Assembly (NCBI GenBank): GCA_002696035.1
Contig: NZQV01000017.1
Span: forward strand, 62,001-126,000
From: Balneola sp.
GTDB taxonomy: Bacteria > Bacteroidota > Rhodothermia > Balneolales > Balneolaceae
DNA: 64,000 bases
Direction of reading: 5' to 3'
The notes below the pieces were generated by a model, which saw nothing but the letters and a program-made list of their open reading frames with translations, was not told the DNA's origin and made no database searches. This document shows positions 43,441 to 52,039 of this stretch, one piece after another. How positions within the stretch are numbered: the first letter of the stretch is position 1; each line of letters begins with the position of its first letter. The translations under genes were made by a program, and so were the position numbers.

Positions 43441-45547
43441 TTACCAGGATACATACGACTTTGAACATATAAGAGAACAAGCAGTCGGCTCAGTTGAGTT
43501 CGTATCTCCTCATGAAATTAAGGTTTTATTGGATATTAATGCTCCCAAGAACACCGCAATCAATACTGGAACCCCTCAACTTTTTCCAAAAGTAAATGGA
43601 TTTGTGCTAATACCTAATGAAGCTGGAGCTTTGGTCTGTATTATTTCATGGGTAGGAGTTGAATACTCACAATTTCCTAAAAGAAAAGGTTATCAGGATT
43701 TTAATTTAATTGATCTTCCATTCCCCCTAAGAAAGTTATCAATAAGCCCACTTGGCAACCTAAAGGAAAACAATGGGGAATATGAAATAGAGAGAGGTGT
43801 ATTTAGTTTTCCTTCCGTGGGGGATATAGTTGTTGTGCCAAACAAGGATCAGCTTCAAGCAATTGTCCAGAATAAGGACAAAAATGCAAAAGTTAAAATT
43901 GGAACTTCTCCAATGGCTGCAAATGCACCAGTTTATGTTAATCCGGATAAAATCTTCGGAAGGCATACCGCCGTTCTTGGCAATACCGGTAGTGGTAAAT
44001 CATGTTCAGTGGCAGGTTTGATCAGGTGGTCTTTAGAAGCAGTAACTAAAGAATTAGGAGAAGGAGAAGAATCTAACTCAAGGTTTATAGTGTTAGATCC
44101 TAATGGAGAGTATTCAAAAACATTTGATGATTTAGGTTCTACTGTAAACAAATATCAAGTTAAAATAGATGATGATGTCAATACAGGTGGTATTGAGCAG
44201 TTAAAAATCCCTTCATGGATGTGGAATAGTTTTGAGTGGAGCTCTATTTCACAAGCTACACAAAAAACTCAACGACCTATTTTGAGGAGAGCTTTAAAAG
44301 AGGTTAAAGCTGGTACAGATGATAATGAAGTTGATCTATTATTACCTAAGCGTACTATTACAAGCTTATTAATAAGTTTGAAAAATATAGAGAAATCAGG
44401 AGTAAGCGGTTATGCAGAATTTCCTGGTAAGCAAAATTTGGGCGAAATGCTTCAGTCCTCGATAGAATCTCTTGCGGTAGTGGCCGAAGATTTAGAAGGT
44501 GATGCACGTAAAAAAATTCGCGAAATTGCCAGCTCAATAAATACTGTTTTAAATAGAAGAAAACCCAATAATAGCGGATATTATCCGGCTTTCAATTTAA
44601 AAGATATTTCTGAAATCAAGGAAAAAATTCAGGATGCACAAACAGTTTTTGGTGAGCTAACCCCTTATGAAGGACCTGATGAAGATACTCCTTCATTTTT
44701 TGAGAATGAAGATTTCGTAAGTCATTTAGAGCGACTTGCAAATGAGAATAACGTTCAACAATATTTAGATTTTTTCATAATGCGAATACGAAGCATTCTA
44801 ACTGATGTACGTATTTGTTCGGTAATCGAAACTTCCTCTGATACTGAAGTTACTCTTGAAGATTGGCTTGAGGATTATATAGGAGAGAATGAAAAGCCCT
44901 CGATTAACATTATTGATCTATCGCTGGTACCCTCAGAGATTTTGTTTATCGTAGTTGCTGTATTAACTCGTATCATTTTTGAAGCACTTCAGAGGTATAG
45001 AAAGAAAACCAAACAGGTATTGCCCACAACCTTAGTGGTAGAAGAAGCTCATAATTTCATTAAGCGTTACAATACAGACCATGATGAAATTTCAGCCAGT
45101 CGGCTTTGTGCTCAGGCTTTTGAGAAAGTAGCAAAAGAGGGAAGAAAGTTTGGTTTGGGGTTGGTTATTTCTTCTCAAAGACCTTTTGAGCTTTCTCAGA
45201 CGGTTTTATCTCAATGTAATACATTTTTACTTCATCGCTTGGTTAATGATAAAGATCAGGAGATGGTTAAGAAGTTAGTTCCAGATAATTTGGGGGGAGT
45301 TTTGAATGAACTCCCCATTTTGCCTACCCAAAAAGCAGTTCTTTTGGGGTGGGCTGCACCAATTCCGACATTGGTTGAAATGAATTACCTACATGAAGAG
45401 CAACGGCCAAAATCCGAAGATCCTGATTTTTGGGATGTTTGGACAGGAAAAGAAAAACGAGAAGTCGATTGGAGCGCAATTGCTAAAGAGTGGCAAAACT
45501 TTGACAAAAATGATAGTGAAGAAGATGGAAATGCTAAGCAAAGTTAG
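43433..45547 (+). CDS. HerA-type ATPase of the SIR2-HerA pair
   Basis: The protein has about 704 residues from ATG 43433 (ATG 43412 would add seven, deeper in the SIR2 gene). It has an N-terminal HAS-barrel region, Walker A LGNTGSGKSCSV, Walker B LVVEEAHNFI and an arginine-finger region (KLV..NLGG), typical of hexameric HerA/FtsK helicases. HerA forms a ring that works with SIR2 in NAD+-depleting phage defence. Confidence 0.88.
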   Translation: MSDYQDTYDFEHIREQAVGSVEFVSPHEIKVLLDINAPKNTAINTGTPQLFPKVNGFVLIPNEAGALVCIISWVGVEYSQFPKRKGYQDFNLIDLPFPLRKLSISPLGNLKENNGEYEIERGVFSFPSVGDIVVVPNKDQLQAIVQNKDKNAKVKIGTSPMAANAPVYVNPDKIFGRHTAVLGNTGSGKSCSVAGLIRWSLEAVTKELGEGEESNSRFIVLDPNGEYSKTFDDLGSTVNKYQVKIDDDVNTGGIEQLKIPSWMWNSFEWSSISQATQKTQRPILRRALKEVKAGTDDNEVDLLLPKRTITSLLISLKNIEKSGVSGYAEFPGKQNLGEMLQSSIESLAVVAEDLEGDARKKIREIASSINTVLNRRKPNNSGYYPAFNLKDISEIKEKIQDAQTVFGELTPYEGPDEDTPSFFENEDFVSHLERLANENNVQQYLDFFIMRIRSILTDVRICSVIETSSDTEVTLEDWLEDYIGENEKPSINIIDLSLVPSEILFIVVAVLTRIIFEALQRYRKKTKQVLPTTLVVEEAHNFIKRYNTDHDEISASRLCAQAFEKVAKEGRKFGLGLVISSQRPFELSQTVLSQCNTFLLHRLVNDKDQEMVKKLVPDNLGGVLNELPILPTQKAVLLGWAAPIPTLVEMNYLHEEQRPKSEDPDFWDVWTGKEKREVDWSAIAKEWQNFDKNDSEEDGNAKQS

Positions 45548-45720
45548 CGTTGGTTCACATTCTTGAAATATTCTTCCAGCATAAATTCTATTTCGAGAAA
45601 TATAATCCATTCTTTCGATTCCACAACCTCACTCAATAACTTCCAGGATTCCTCCCAAGTGAGAGTGCCACGTACTAAATTGTGTATGCCTTTTGTTAGT
45701 CTAAGCTCTTTCTCAGTCAT
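45544..45720 (-). CDS. small hypothetical protein (58 residues)
   Basis: A continuous frame of 59 codons ends by overlapping the HerA stop by four bases. The product is charged and helical (LTWEESWKLLSEVVESKEWIIFLEIEFMLEEYF). The tail-to-tail overlap with HerA is typical of compact defence loci. It may be an accessory protein; nothing more can be said. Confidence 0.5.
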   Translation of the reverse strand: MTEKELRLTKGIHNLVRGTLTWEESWKLLSEVVESKEWIIFLEIEFMLEEYFKNVNQR

Positions 45721-45873
45721 TTAAAGCTGTTTTTGCTTAAAACTTTATATAGTAAGAGCGATGAGGATGGAATTCCTTACAGTTAATTTTATAACATTTC
45801 AGGGTTTAAGCAACGAGCCTAATTGTAGAATTAATGTCTCGAACCCTAAACGAATCCATGTGAAGCCACCTTA

Positions 45874-46458
45874 TCATTGCTCTTTAAATATAAAATATAT
45901 AGGCTTATACCTTGGTCCAAAAAATGAGGAGGCTGGTAAAGAGGATCTGGCTTCTCTAATGAAGTTTTCAAAGCTTTTCATATCGAAAACATTACTATTT
46001 TCGATCATTTTGATGATTTCTAATTTTCCTAAAACGAGATCACCTTCTGCCAAAATTGCACTTATAGGATTTAAATAATTACTTAATAGATCTCCTTTTA
46101 GGGTTAACCATAAAACATCAATCTCATTAGATAAATCCCAGAAATTTTTTGCTAATGGACAACCAGCTATTACTGGCAAGTTGTGCGATATGGCGTATTC
46201 TTGAAATTCTAACAACTCTGGGTTTATAGTTATATATATATCATCACTTTTGTCATTTTTAAGTTTAGGTCTTCTTGGAAACACTGCAAGTAATTTGAAT
46301 CTATCATCTAAATGAACGGCCTTGGAAATGTTGCTTGTTTCCCGAGTCAACCATGGATACACTGGTACAACCGTTTTAAAGTGATTACCCAACTTCGATT
46401 TTAAATCGGAAGTTAAATAATATTCAGCTGTATGTTCGTTGATGAAGCTAGTAGCCAT
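45874..46458 (-). CDS. hypothetical cassette-like protein
   Basis: The 194-residue protein has no recognised domain (TVVPVYPWLTRETSNI, LPVIAGCPLAKNFWD). No signal peptide. A GC-type palindrome (AGGGTTT and AAACCCT) lies downstream and an attC-like sequence upstream (46484-46519), which suggest a cassette. It ends in TGA. Confidence 0.6.
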   Translation of the reverse strand: MATSFINEHTAEYYLTSDLKSKLGNHFKTVVPVYPWLTRETSNISKAVHLDDRFKLLAVFPRRPKLKNDKSDDIYITINPELLEFQEYAISHNLPVIAGCPLAKNFWDLSNEIDVLWLTLKGDLLSNYLNPISAILAEGDLVLGKLEIIKMIENSNVFDMKSFENFIREARSSLPASSFFGPRYKPIYFIFKEQ

Positions 46459-46483
46459 GTAAAACAGTTATTGAACACTAATA

Positions 46484-46519
46484 GCCCAGCGCTTAGCAGG
46501 CACTGGGATTATGAGTTAA
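46484..46519 (-). repeat. attC-like intergenic repeat, weaker copy
   Basis: This stretch (GCCCAGCGCTTAGCAGGCACTGG then GATTATGAGTTAA) matches 50311-50346 (GCCCAGCGCATAAC... GATTATGAGTTAA) in outline. The shared ends show a family of sites between minus-strand genes. The middle is diverged, and its R''-side partner is not clear. Confidence 0.45.
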
Positions 46520-46719
46520 AAATGGATTAATTATTAAAAACAGGTAACTTCGGACTCCAACGCATTGTTCGCATCACCGACTAATACTTTTGTGCCCTTT
46601 TTCCAATTGGACTAGGAGAACCTAGTAAGCAATCCAACGAGGACGCTAGGAACGAAGTTAATTACCATTCCTAAACGATCTGATGGAGAAAACATGAATT
46701 TTTCTCATAATTCTTATTC

Positions 46720-47628
46720 TCACTTTGACTTAAGTGATTTAGCCTTATCATAGATTCTTTTCCCATCAAAATGGACTTCAATTCTTTCTTTGCAATTCAA
46801 AAATATTTTTTCTGACTCATTTGCACTATGAATTGCAGAGCTCAGGTCCCCATAAATCGAATATAAAGATGGGTACTGGGATTTGAAATCAACAGGTAAT
46901 CCTTCTGCATATTTTTGAATTACACTATCTGCCTTATCCAAATTCTCATCAATATCACTTCTACAATATTGTTCAATGAATACTCTAAGCATGAACAGTG
47001 CCGGTAATACCTGACCTGAGTTGTATGCAATAATCGCACCTGTGAAGTAGTTGTTAAAATCATTTGGAATAAAATTGGGTATATTAACAATCTCCATTGG
47101 AGACCTGCCTGTTAAGGTTATTTTATCCTTATCTCTTTGCGCTTGAAAAACCTCTAATCCATTCCTGCAGCTTTGACAATGGAATGTAAAGGTAAAAACA
47201 CTTTTAAATTCAGGAACTTTTTTATCAATAAATCTTCTTACTCCTTTTAGAGCGTCGTCAGTTCTTAGAAGATTCATTGGGCCTGATTCTGCGCAATTTC
47301 CACAGGTAGATTTTATACTGTTTAATTTGAAGCTAAATCGTCCAACATCATCATAACCCAATCTTTGGCTTTTGACTGAACTGGGATCTAAGGCTTCCCA
47401 AGACATAAGTTTAAATTCTTCAATTATTTTTAAAGCCTCCTCATACTTAATGTTAGCAGAAAACAAATCGCATTTTGCCTTGATAGATTTTAAAAAATTA
47501 TCATCTATAACCTTCACGTTTTGGTAAAGGTGCTTCTTTTCTAAAAGTTTTTTAAAGCAAGATTCAATTCTACTTTTTAAATCATTTTCTAATTCGAATT
47601 TTGAGTAGATAATTAAGTTTGATGACAT
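46720..47628 (-). CDS. DUF4145-like HEPN protein, cassette-like
   Basis: The 302-residue protein has a CGNC/CQSC zinc-finger pair (residues about 112-155) and a C-terminal DUF4145-like helical domain (ALFMLRVFIEQYCRS ... SIYGDLSSAIHSANESE). DUF4145 domains belong to the HEPN group, found in defence loci. Between this gene and the IS lies a GTTGGGT (47690s, minus strand), a match to R' of an attC. Confidence 0.65.
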   Translation of the reverse strand: MSSNLIIYSKFELENDLKSRIESCFKKLLEKKHLYQNVKVIDDNFLKSIKAKCDLFSANIKYEEALKIIEEFKLMSWEALDPSSVKSQRLGYDDVGRFSFKLNSIKSTCGNCAESGPMNLLRTDDALKGVRRFIDKKVPEFKSVFTFTFHCQSCRNGLEVFQAQRDKDKITLTGRSPMEIVNIPNFIPNDFNNYFTGAIIAYNSGQVLPALFMLRVFIEQYCRSDIDENLDKADSVIQKYAEGLPVDFKSQYPSLYSIYGDLSSAIHSANESEKIFLNCKERIEVHFDGKRIYDKAKSLKSK

Positions 47629-47846
47629 TAAAAGTATATTTTGTTTTCTATATTAAAAATAATCAGATTAATTATTTAATACTAAAGACCCAACGTTTAA
47701 GCAGCGAGTCTGGTTACTTCAATTAGGGTTTTGGGCAGAGACTTGTAACCTTACAATCTTTCAGTTAGTAGTTTTCAATTGACACTGAGTTAGTTCTATT
47801 GTCGGCTTCCCCAAAAACTGGACCAGTTAAAAGTAGAATGTTCGGG

Positions 47847-48632
47847 TTAATTTAAGAGTTCTATCGGTGTTTTATACCCCAAAGATTTATGGGGGCGGTG
47901 GTGGTTATAATCGTACATCCATTGCTGCGTTTTTTCTCGCACTTCATCCAGAGTTTTAAACACATACGCGTTCAGCAGTTCCTGTCGCATACTTCCATTT
48001 AAACGTTCTATATAAGCATTTTGCGTGGGTTTACCCGGCTGGATAAAGGCCAAGGTGATTTGGTGCTCCTTACACCACTGGTCGAGTATTATGGATATAA
48101 ATTCCGGGCCGTTATCCACCCGGATCATCTTCGGAAGCCCTCGAGTTTCTTTAAGCCGTTTGAGCACTCGAATGACCCGCAGCGCAGGCAGACTCGTGTC
48201 GGTTTCGATCCACAGCACCTGCCGGTTGTAGTCATCGATCACATTCAGCAGGCGATAACTACGCCCGTCCCACAGGCTGTCGTGCATAAAGTCCAGGCTC
48301 CATACCTGATTGGGCTCTTCTGGCTGGAAGAGGGTTTGTTTAGCTCGTGCTGGAAGTCGTTTCTTTGCTCTGCGACGAATGTTGAGTCCTAACATCGTAT
48401 AGACCCGGTAGATCCGTTTATGGTTCCACGCCCAGCCCTGGTTGCGAATTCTCCAGTAACAGCTCCAAAAGCCAATGGAAGGATGTCGGTCAACCAAAGC
48501 TAACAGCACATCAATCACATAGCTGTCATCTTTCGGCCTGTGCTGGTAACTATAGGTGCTGCGGGGAAGGCCCACGGCCTTGCAGCCCTGACGAATGGAT
48601 ATCTTATGCTCATCTCGCATATGAGTTACCAT
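47847..48632 (-). CDS. IS3-family transposase OrfB (DDE integrase domain)
   Basis: The 261-residue protein has the rve/DDE core: SLDFMHDSLWDGR (first Asp), IRVDNGPEF (second Asp) and NAYIERLNGSMRQE (Glu). It normally follows a -1 frameshift from OrfA, giving an OrfAB transposase; the ATG at 48632 may be internal. It moves the element by DNA cutting and joining. Confidence 0.92.
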   Translation of the reverse strand: MVTHMRDEHKISIRQGCKAVGLPRSTYSYQHRPKDDSYVIDVLLALVDRHPSIGFWSCYWRIRNQGWAWNHKRIYRVYTMLGLNIRRRAKKRLPARAKQTLFQPEEPNQVWSLDFMHDSLWDGRSYRLLNVIDDYNRQVLWIETDTSLPALRVIRVLKRLKETRGLPKMIRVDNGPEFISIILDQWCKEHQITLAFIQPGKPTQNAYIERLNGSMRQELLNAYVFKTLDEVREKTQQWMYDYNHHRPHKSLGYKTPIELLN

Positions 48633-48652
48633 TTCCCGCTTAACGTCAGGAC

Positions 48653-48919
48653 TTACAGCTTTTTTTCCATTACGTCTTTGAGGGCATGATGAACCAGACT
48701 CAAGTCCGCATACATACGCTTCAGGCGACGGTTTTCGGCTTCCAATTCTTTCAGACGCGTAAGCTCACTGACGCTCATGCCTCCGTACTTGGCTTTCCAG
48801 TTATAGAAGGTAGCCGGGCTAATTCCGTGCTCACGAGCCAGATCGGCTACTTTGCGTCCCTGCTCATGCTGGGAGAGAATAGAGATGATTTGGGATTCGG
48901 TAAATCGAGATTTTTTCAT
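48653..48919 (-). CDS. IS3-family OrfA (HTH)
   Basis: The 88-residue protein starts MKKSRFTESQIISIL and has a helix-turn-helix (GISPATFYNWKAKYGG) and a leucine-zipper end. Near its 3' end, a run of seven A (GGAAAAAAAGC, minus strand, 48660-48666) offers a -1 slip into OrfB. Confidence 0.9.
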   Translation of the reverse strand: MKKSRFTESQIISILSQHEQGRKVADLAREHGISPATFYNWKAKYGGMSVSELTRLKELEAENRRLKRMYADLSLVHHALKDVMEKKL

Positions 48920-49065
48920 AGGTCAAAAGTAAGAGTTTTTCTACTTTAGACCGGACGAATTTTAGGGAAGCTGACACTATAATCTAGTATGCAACCTGAT
49001 AAACTTGAAATCCTTTGCCGATGGTATGAAGTGTCCGACTCATTATACGGCTTGGGTTAAGAAGT

Positions 49066-50286
49066 CTAGGTAAGTATCGTTGATCCTGTTTTTATGATTA
49101 TACTTTCTGATATGAAGTACATTAAGGGTAATTCTTTACTAATTATTTCTTCTTGGCCCCCAAAGGGTATAAGCCTTGTTTCTTTTAGATCTTCTTTATT
49201 GTGAACTATGATATTTCGAATATGATATATTCTTCTTGCTATTGAATTGGCAAATTTATCAGATTTGAGTTCAACCTTAAATTGCTTGTCAAAAATATTG
49301 TTAGATTCTGAGTAATGAATGCCTTTCTTTTCCTCGTAATCCTTAATCCAATCCTTAATCTCATTCAGTTCAAAGTATTCTCCTAATACCATTTCAAGCA
49401 TTTTTTGCTCATTACTTCTTTGGTCTTGTTTTCGTACAGTATCGACTAATTTTTTTAACTCTTTAGGTTTTTCAATCGAAAATGTAGGAGATGATATTTT
49501 ATCTGAAACTAAGCTGTATAAAACTTTCTCTGATGACGAGATGAAAAAATATTCAATGATATTATACAAAGCTAAGTAACTGAAAATCGGACTTGCGCTT
49601 GAAAGAGCTAAATTATGATATGATATAAGCTTTTCATTATAATTTCTGACTGGGAATTCAGGATATCTTCCATGGGACTCATAAAAAAATTGATCCTTTT
49701 TATCCCAAAATTCTAACGGTACAATTGCTTTTCCACTAGAATAGGAAATATTAAATAGTGCTGATTTGGCTATTTTGTGCAGATAATTCTTGTCGGAAAA
49801 ATTTACATAAGAATCTTCAGCAGTGACTTTTATTGAATAAGCGATATTTGATAATCTATTAAAAGGTATTGTATCACCACTCATAAAGCCTGATAACAAA
49901 AAACTGTCAGGATAGCGTCCTGAAATATGATTATACAAGTTATTATCAATCAAGAAGAGAATAAAAAAGTTTGAAATCTGCGACAGGTCTACTCTAATAT
50001 TACCGGAAGAATTTTCAAGTCTTTCATTTATATAAGTACCAAATGGATAATGAGAACCCTTCGCTAGTTTAGGTTCTACAAATTGTTCAAAGTAACCGTT
50101 ATAGAAAATTGAAGTTTCTGGATCATTAACAATCTTAGATCTTCTTTGGTAATAGTATTCTAGGTCAAGCTTATCTAAACTCAGTATAGCTCGCCCAGCT
50201 TCCAAGTGTAGACTCTCTTCAGTTTCACCTACTATAGAGACTTCGAAATCAGTAAATATTGCATCACAAGCTTTTTGGAAATCCAT
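49066..50286 (-). CDS. hypothetical protein with a HEPN-like C-terminus
   Basis: The 406-residue protein has no known N-terminal domain. Near residue 375 it has RRIYHIRNIIVHNKED, a match to the R-N-x3-H signature of HEPN-type proteins, which resembles ApeA-like defence proteins. It lies between attC-like sites (50318-50413 upstream; a broken one at 49042-49048 downstream), so it is a cassette. Confidence 0.65.
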   Translation of the reverse strand: MDFQKACDAIFTDFEVSIVGETEESLHLEAGRAILSLDKLDLEYYYQRRSKIVNDPETSIFYNGYFEQFVEPKLAKGSHYPFGTYINERLENSSGNIRVDLSQISNFFILFLIDNNLYNHISGRYPDSFLLSGFMSGDTIPFNRLSNIAYSIKVTAEDSYVNFSDKNYLHKIAKSALFNISYSSGKAIVPLEFWDKKDQFFYESHGRYPEFPVRNYNEKLISYHNLALSSASPIFSYLALYNIIEYFFISSSEKVLYSLVSDKISSPTFSIEKPKELKKLVDTVRKQDQRSNEQKMLEMVLGEYFELNEIKDWIKDYEEKKGIHYSESNNIFDKQFKVELKSDKFANSIARRIYHIRNIIVHNKEDLKETRLIPFGGQEEIISKELPLMYFISESIIIKTGSTILT

Positions 50287-50317
50287 GATTACTTTCTTCT
50301 AAGCCTACCGGCCCAGC

Positions 50318-50413
50318 GCATAACGGGGGCGGAGATTATGAGTTAATTAACGGCTAAAAATTTAAAACAAACAACCCTGTAAACCGATGCTACGGCCGCA
50401 TCCTCAGTTATGC
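50318..50413 (-). repeat. attC-like site between two minus-strand cassettes
   Basis: On the minus strand it opens with GCATAAC and closes with GTTATGC, which are exact complements (R'' and R'). The inner arms GATGCGG and CCGCCCCC partly pair. The order and the 96-bp length fit an integron attC. It follows the gene 50419-51273 and precedes the gene 49066-50286, as in a cassette array. The R boxes differ by one base each from the consensus. Confidence 0.6.
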
Positions 50414-50418
50414 ACTTA

Positions 50419-51273
50419 TTATGTAGTTTTTTTTTCAAAGGATTTAGCTTGGGGTGAATTATATATTCTAGATCTTTTTCTATACCATTCGGGTGGGTTT
50501 AGATGCTCAGGAAATCTAATTGTACCACGATTTAGCCAGTAAATTATTAGTGGAATAGTAAATACTAAAGGAATTATTAATGCTGCTATTGGTAAAAGTA
50601 AAGTCCAAGCATTTTCCCAACCTCCAGTTATATGTTTATAAATATACGGAACAGAAATAATTGCAGCTATTTGCAAAATTAATGGGATTACGCAGCCGAG
50701 TTCTGGAAAACTAAGAGAGTTTTTCTCTTTTTTCCCTTTGATTAAGCCATCAGGCATACCAATAATTGTTCCTTTTAAGCTAGCAACAGTATCAGGACTA
50801 TCTGTTACAATTTGAATTATTCCTCCATCTAAATGATCAAGAAAATCAAAGTCAATAATTGCACTAGCTTTGCTATTCACTTCTTTTATTTTTTGGATAG
50901 AAACATTGCAAACATCTCTTGTTACCCCACTTATATTAATATCAAGTACATTAGCTCCATCTATTTCAACTCGAAGAGGATCATTACTTGTCAAGTCTTC
51001 TTTTGATATTGGAATACGACCAAAATTTGTAAAACGCACGTATTGAAGAATCACACTGTTAACAGTCTCTCTGCTTTCTCCAGTTCCTTCATAAACAATT
51101 TTAATTGAATACCCACTTTGCTTTGAAACAGCATCAGCAATTGGTGTTGGAGGTAAAATGTCATATGTAAGTTTTTTTTCTTTGTGGCTAGTCCGAAAGG
51201 CATAAATAGCATACCCTAAGCTAATAATAGTAAGTATAGCACCTATTATTCCTACAACAATACCTGTTTCCAT
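50419..51273 (-). CDS. membrane protein, cassette-like
   Basis: The 284-residue protein has an N-terminal membrane helix (IVVGIIGAILTIISLGYAIYAF), a central soluble domain, and two more helices near residues 190-245 (VIPLILQIAAIISVPYIY, LLLPIAALIIPLVFTI). It is followed by an attC-like site. No family is recognised. It may be an effector or sensor of a defence cassette. Confidence 0.65.
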   Translation of the reverse strand: METGIVVGIIGAILTIISLGYAIYAFRTSHKEKKLTYDILPPTPIADAVSKQSGYSIKIVYEGTGESRETVNSVILQYVRFTNFGRIPISKEDLTSNDPLRVEIDGANVLDINISGVTRDVCNVSIQKIKEVNSKASAIIDFDFLDHLDGGIIQIVTDSPDTVASLKGTIIGMPDGLIKGKKEKNSLSFPELGCVIPLILQIAAIISVPYIYKHITGGWENAWTLLLPIAALIIPLVFTIPLIIYWLNRGTIRFPEHLNPPEWYRKRSRIYNSPQAKSFEKKTT

Positions 51274-51480
51274 AAAAGAGTTTTAGTTAAAAAAATAATT
51301 TAAGCCATATTACATACCAATGATAAACATTTAAACTACCACAAAATATATCATTCAAACAAGGAATCCATTCTAAACTTTAGAAATCAATGTATTTACA
51401 GGAAAATGATCAATAAACTCATTCAAATAAATTGGCTGAATAAAAGTTCATTAAACATTCGTTTTCAAGGAATCTTCTTC

Positions 51481-51606
51481 TCAGCGCAATAACCATATAT
51501 CTTGATCATGCCACCCGTCTCTTTCCAGCCGAGCTTCAAATTTGCGAGAAATAGTGTGAGCTATAATGGGTGTATCTGAAGGGATGATTATCTTAAAGTC
51601 TGCCAT
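51481..51606 (-). CDS. small hypothetical protein (41 residues)
   Basis: The frame from ATG 51606 to TGA 51481 gives 41 residues (MADFKIIIPSDTPIIAHTIS...). AGAGAGG lies upstream of the ATG as a possible ribosome binding site. The rest of 51274-51888 holds the right arm repeats and the tRNA terminator, and nothing else I can support. Confidence 0.4.
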   Translation of the reverse strand: MADFKIIIPSDTPIIAHTISRKFEARLERDGWHDQDIWLLR

Positions 51607-51784
51607 AATATCAATTCCTCTCTTCCACTCACATGAATTAAAGTCTAATTAAATCATTTTTGTAAGTAATATCAGGCTATCGCAGTCAATACCTTAAAGT
51701 ATTTTGAATGCAGCAACCATATATTTATTGCAGAAAATTTCATCCTATTTCGTATCAATAAGCATGAAACCCCTTCAATTTGAA

Positions 51785-51805
51785 GTACCCTCCAGTTACC
51801 CTCAG
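51785..51805. repeat. tandem 10/11-bp repeats, probable integrase arm sites (right)
   Basis: GTACCCTCCA is followed by GTTACCCTCAG, the second being identical to the left copy at 9456-9466. The pair lies about 70 bases inside the right attachment repeat, at the mirror place of the left pair. Confidence 0.5.
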
Positions 51806-51835
51806 CCCAAAATACAAGGCGATTTTATACAAAAT

Positions 51836-51873
51836 AAAAAAGCCTTGAGCCGCTATAAGTTAATGCGAGTCAA

Positions 51874-51879
<6 letters not shown>
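51836..51879 (-). terminator. terminator of the restored tRNA-Phe, supplied by the island
   Basis: AAAGCCTTGA (51839-51848) pairs with TCAAGGCTTT (51870-51879); on the minus strand it is followed by T-rich sequence. Its stem differs in sequence from the displaced host terminator at 9226-9264. The island thus brought its own terminator for the tRNA. Confidence 0.75.
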
Positions 51880-51961
<82 letters not shown>

Positions 51962-52039
51962 TTTCACAAGGACGGCAAAGATAATGGGTTTCTTAGCTAC
52001 ATACAATATTGAATCGTACTTCTTTCAAAAAAAATTGGC

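Larger units (their letters stand above)
47800..48976 (-). mobile_element. IS3-family (IS407-group-like) insertion sequence, 1,177 bp
   Basis: The terminal inverted repeats are TGTCGGCTTCCCCAAAA and TGTCAGCTTCCCTAAAA. The flanks carry a 4-bp target duplication, CTAT (47796-47799 and 48977-48980), as expected for the IS407 group. Both orfs are complete and the -1 slippery sequence is intact, so the copy looks active and recent. Confidence 0.92.
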
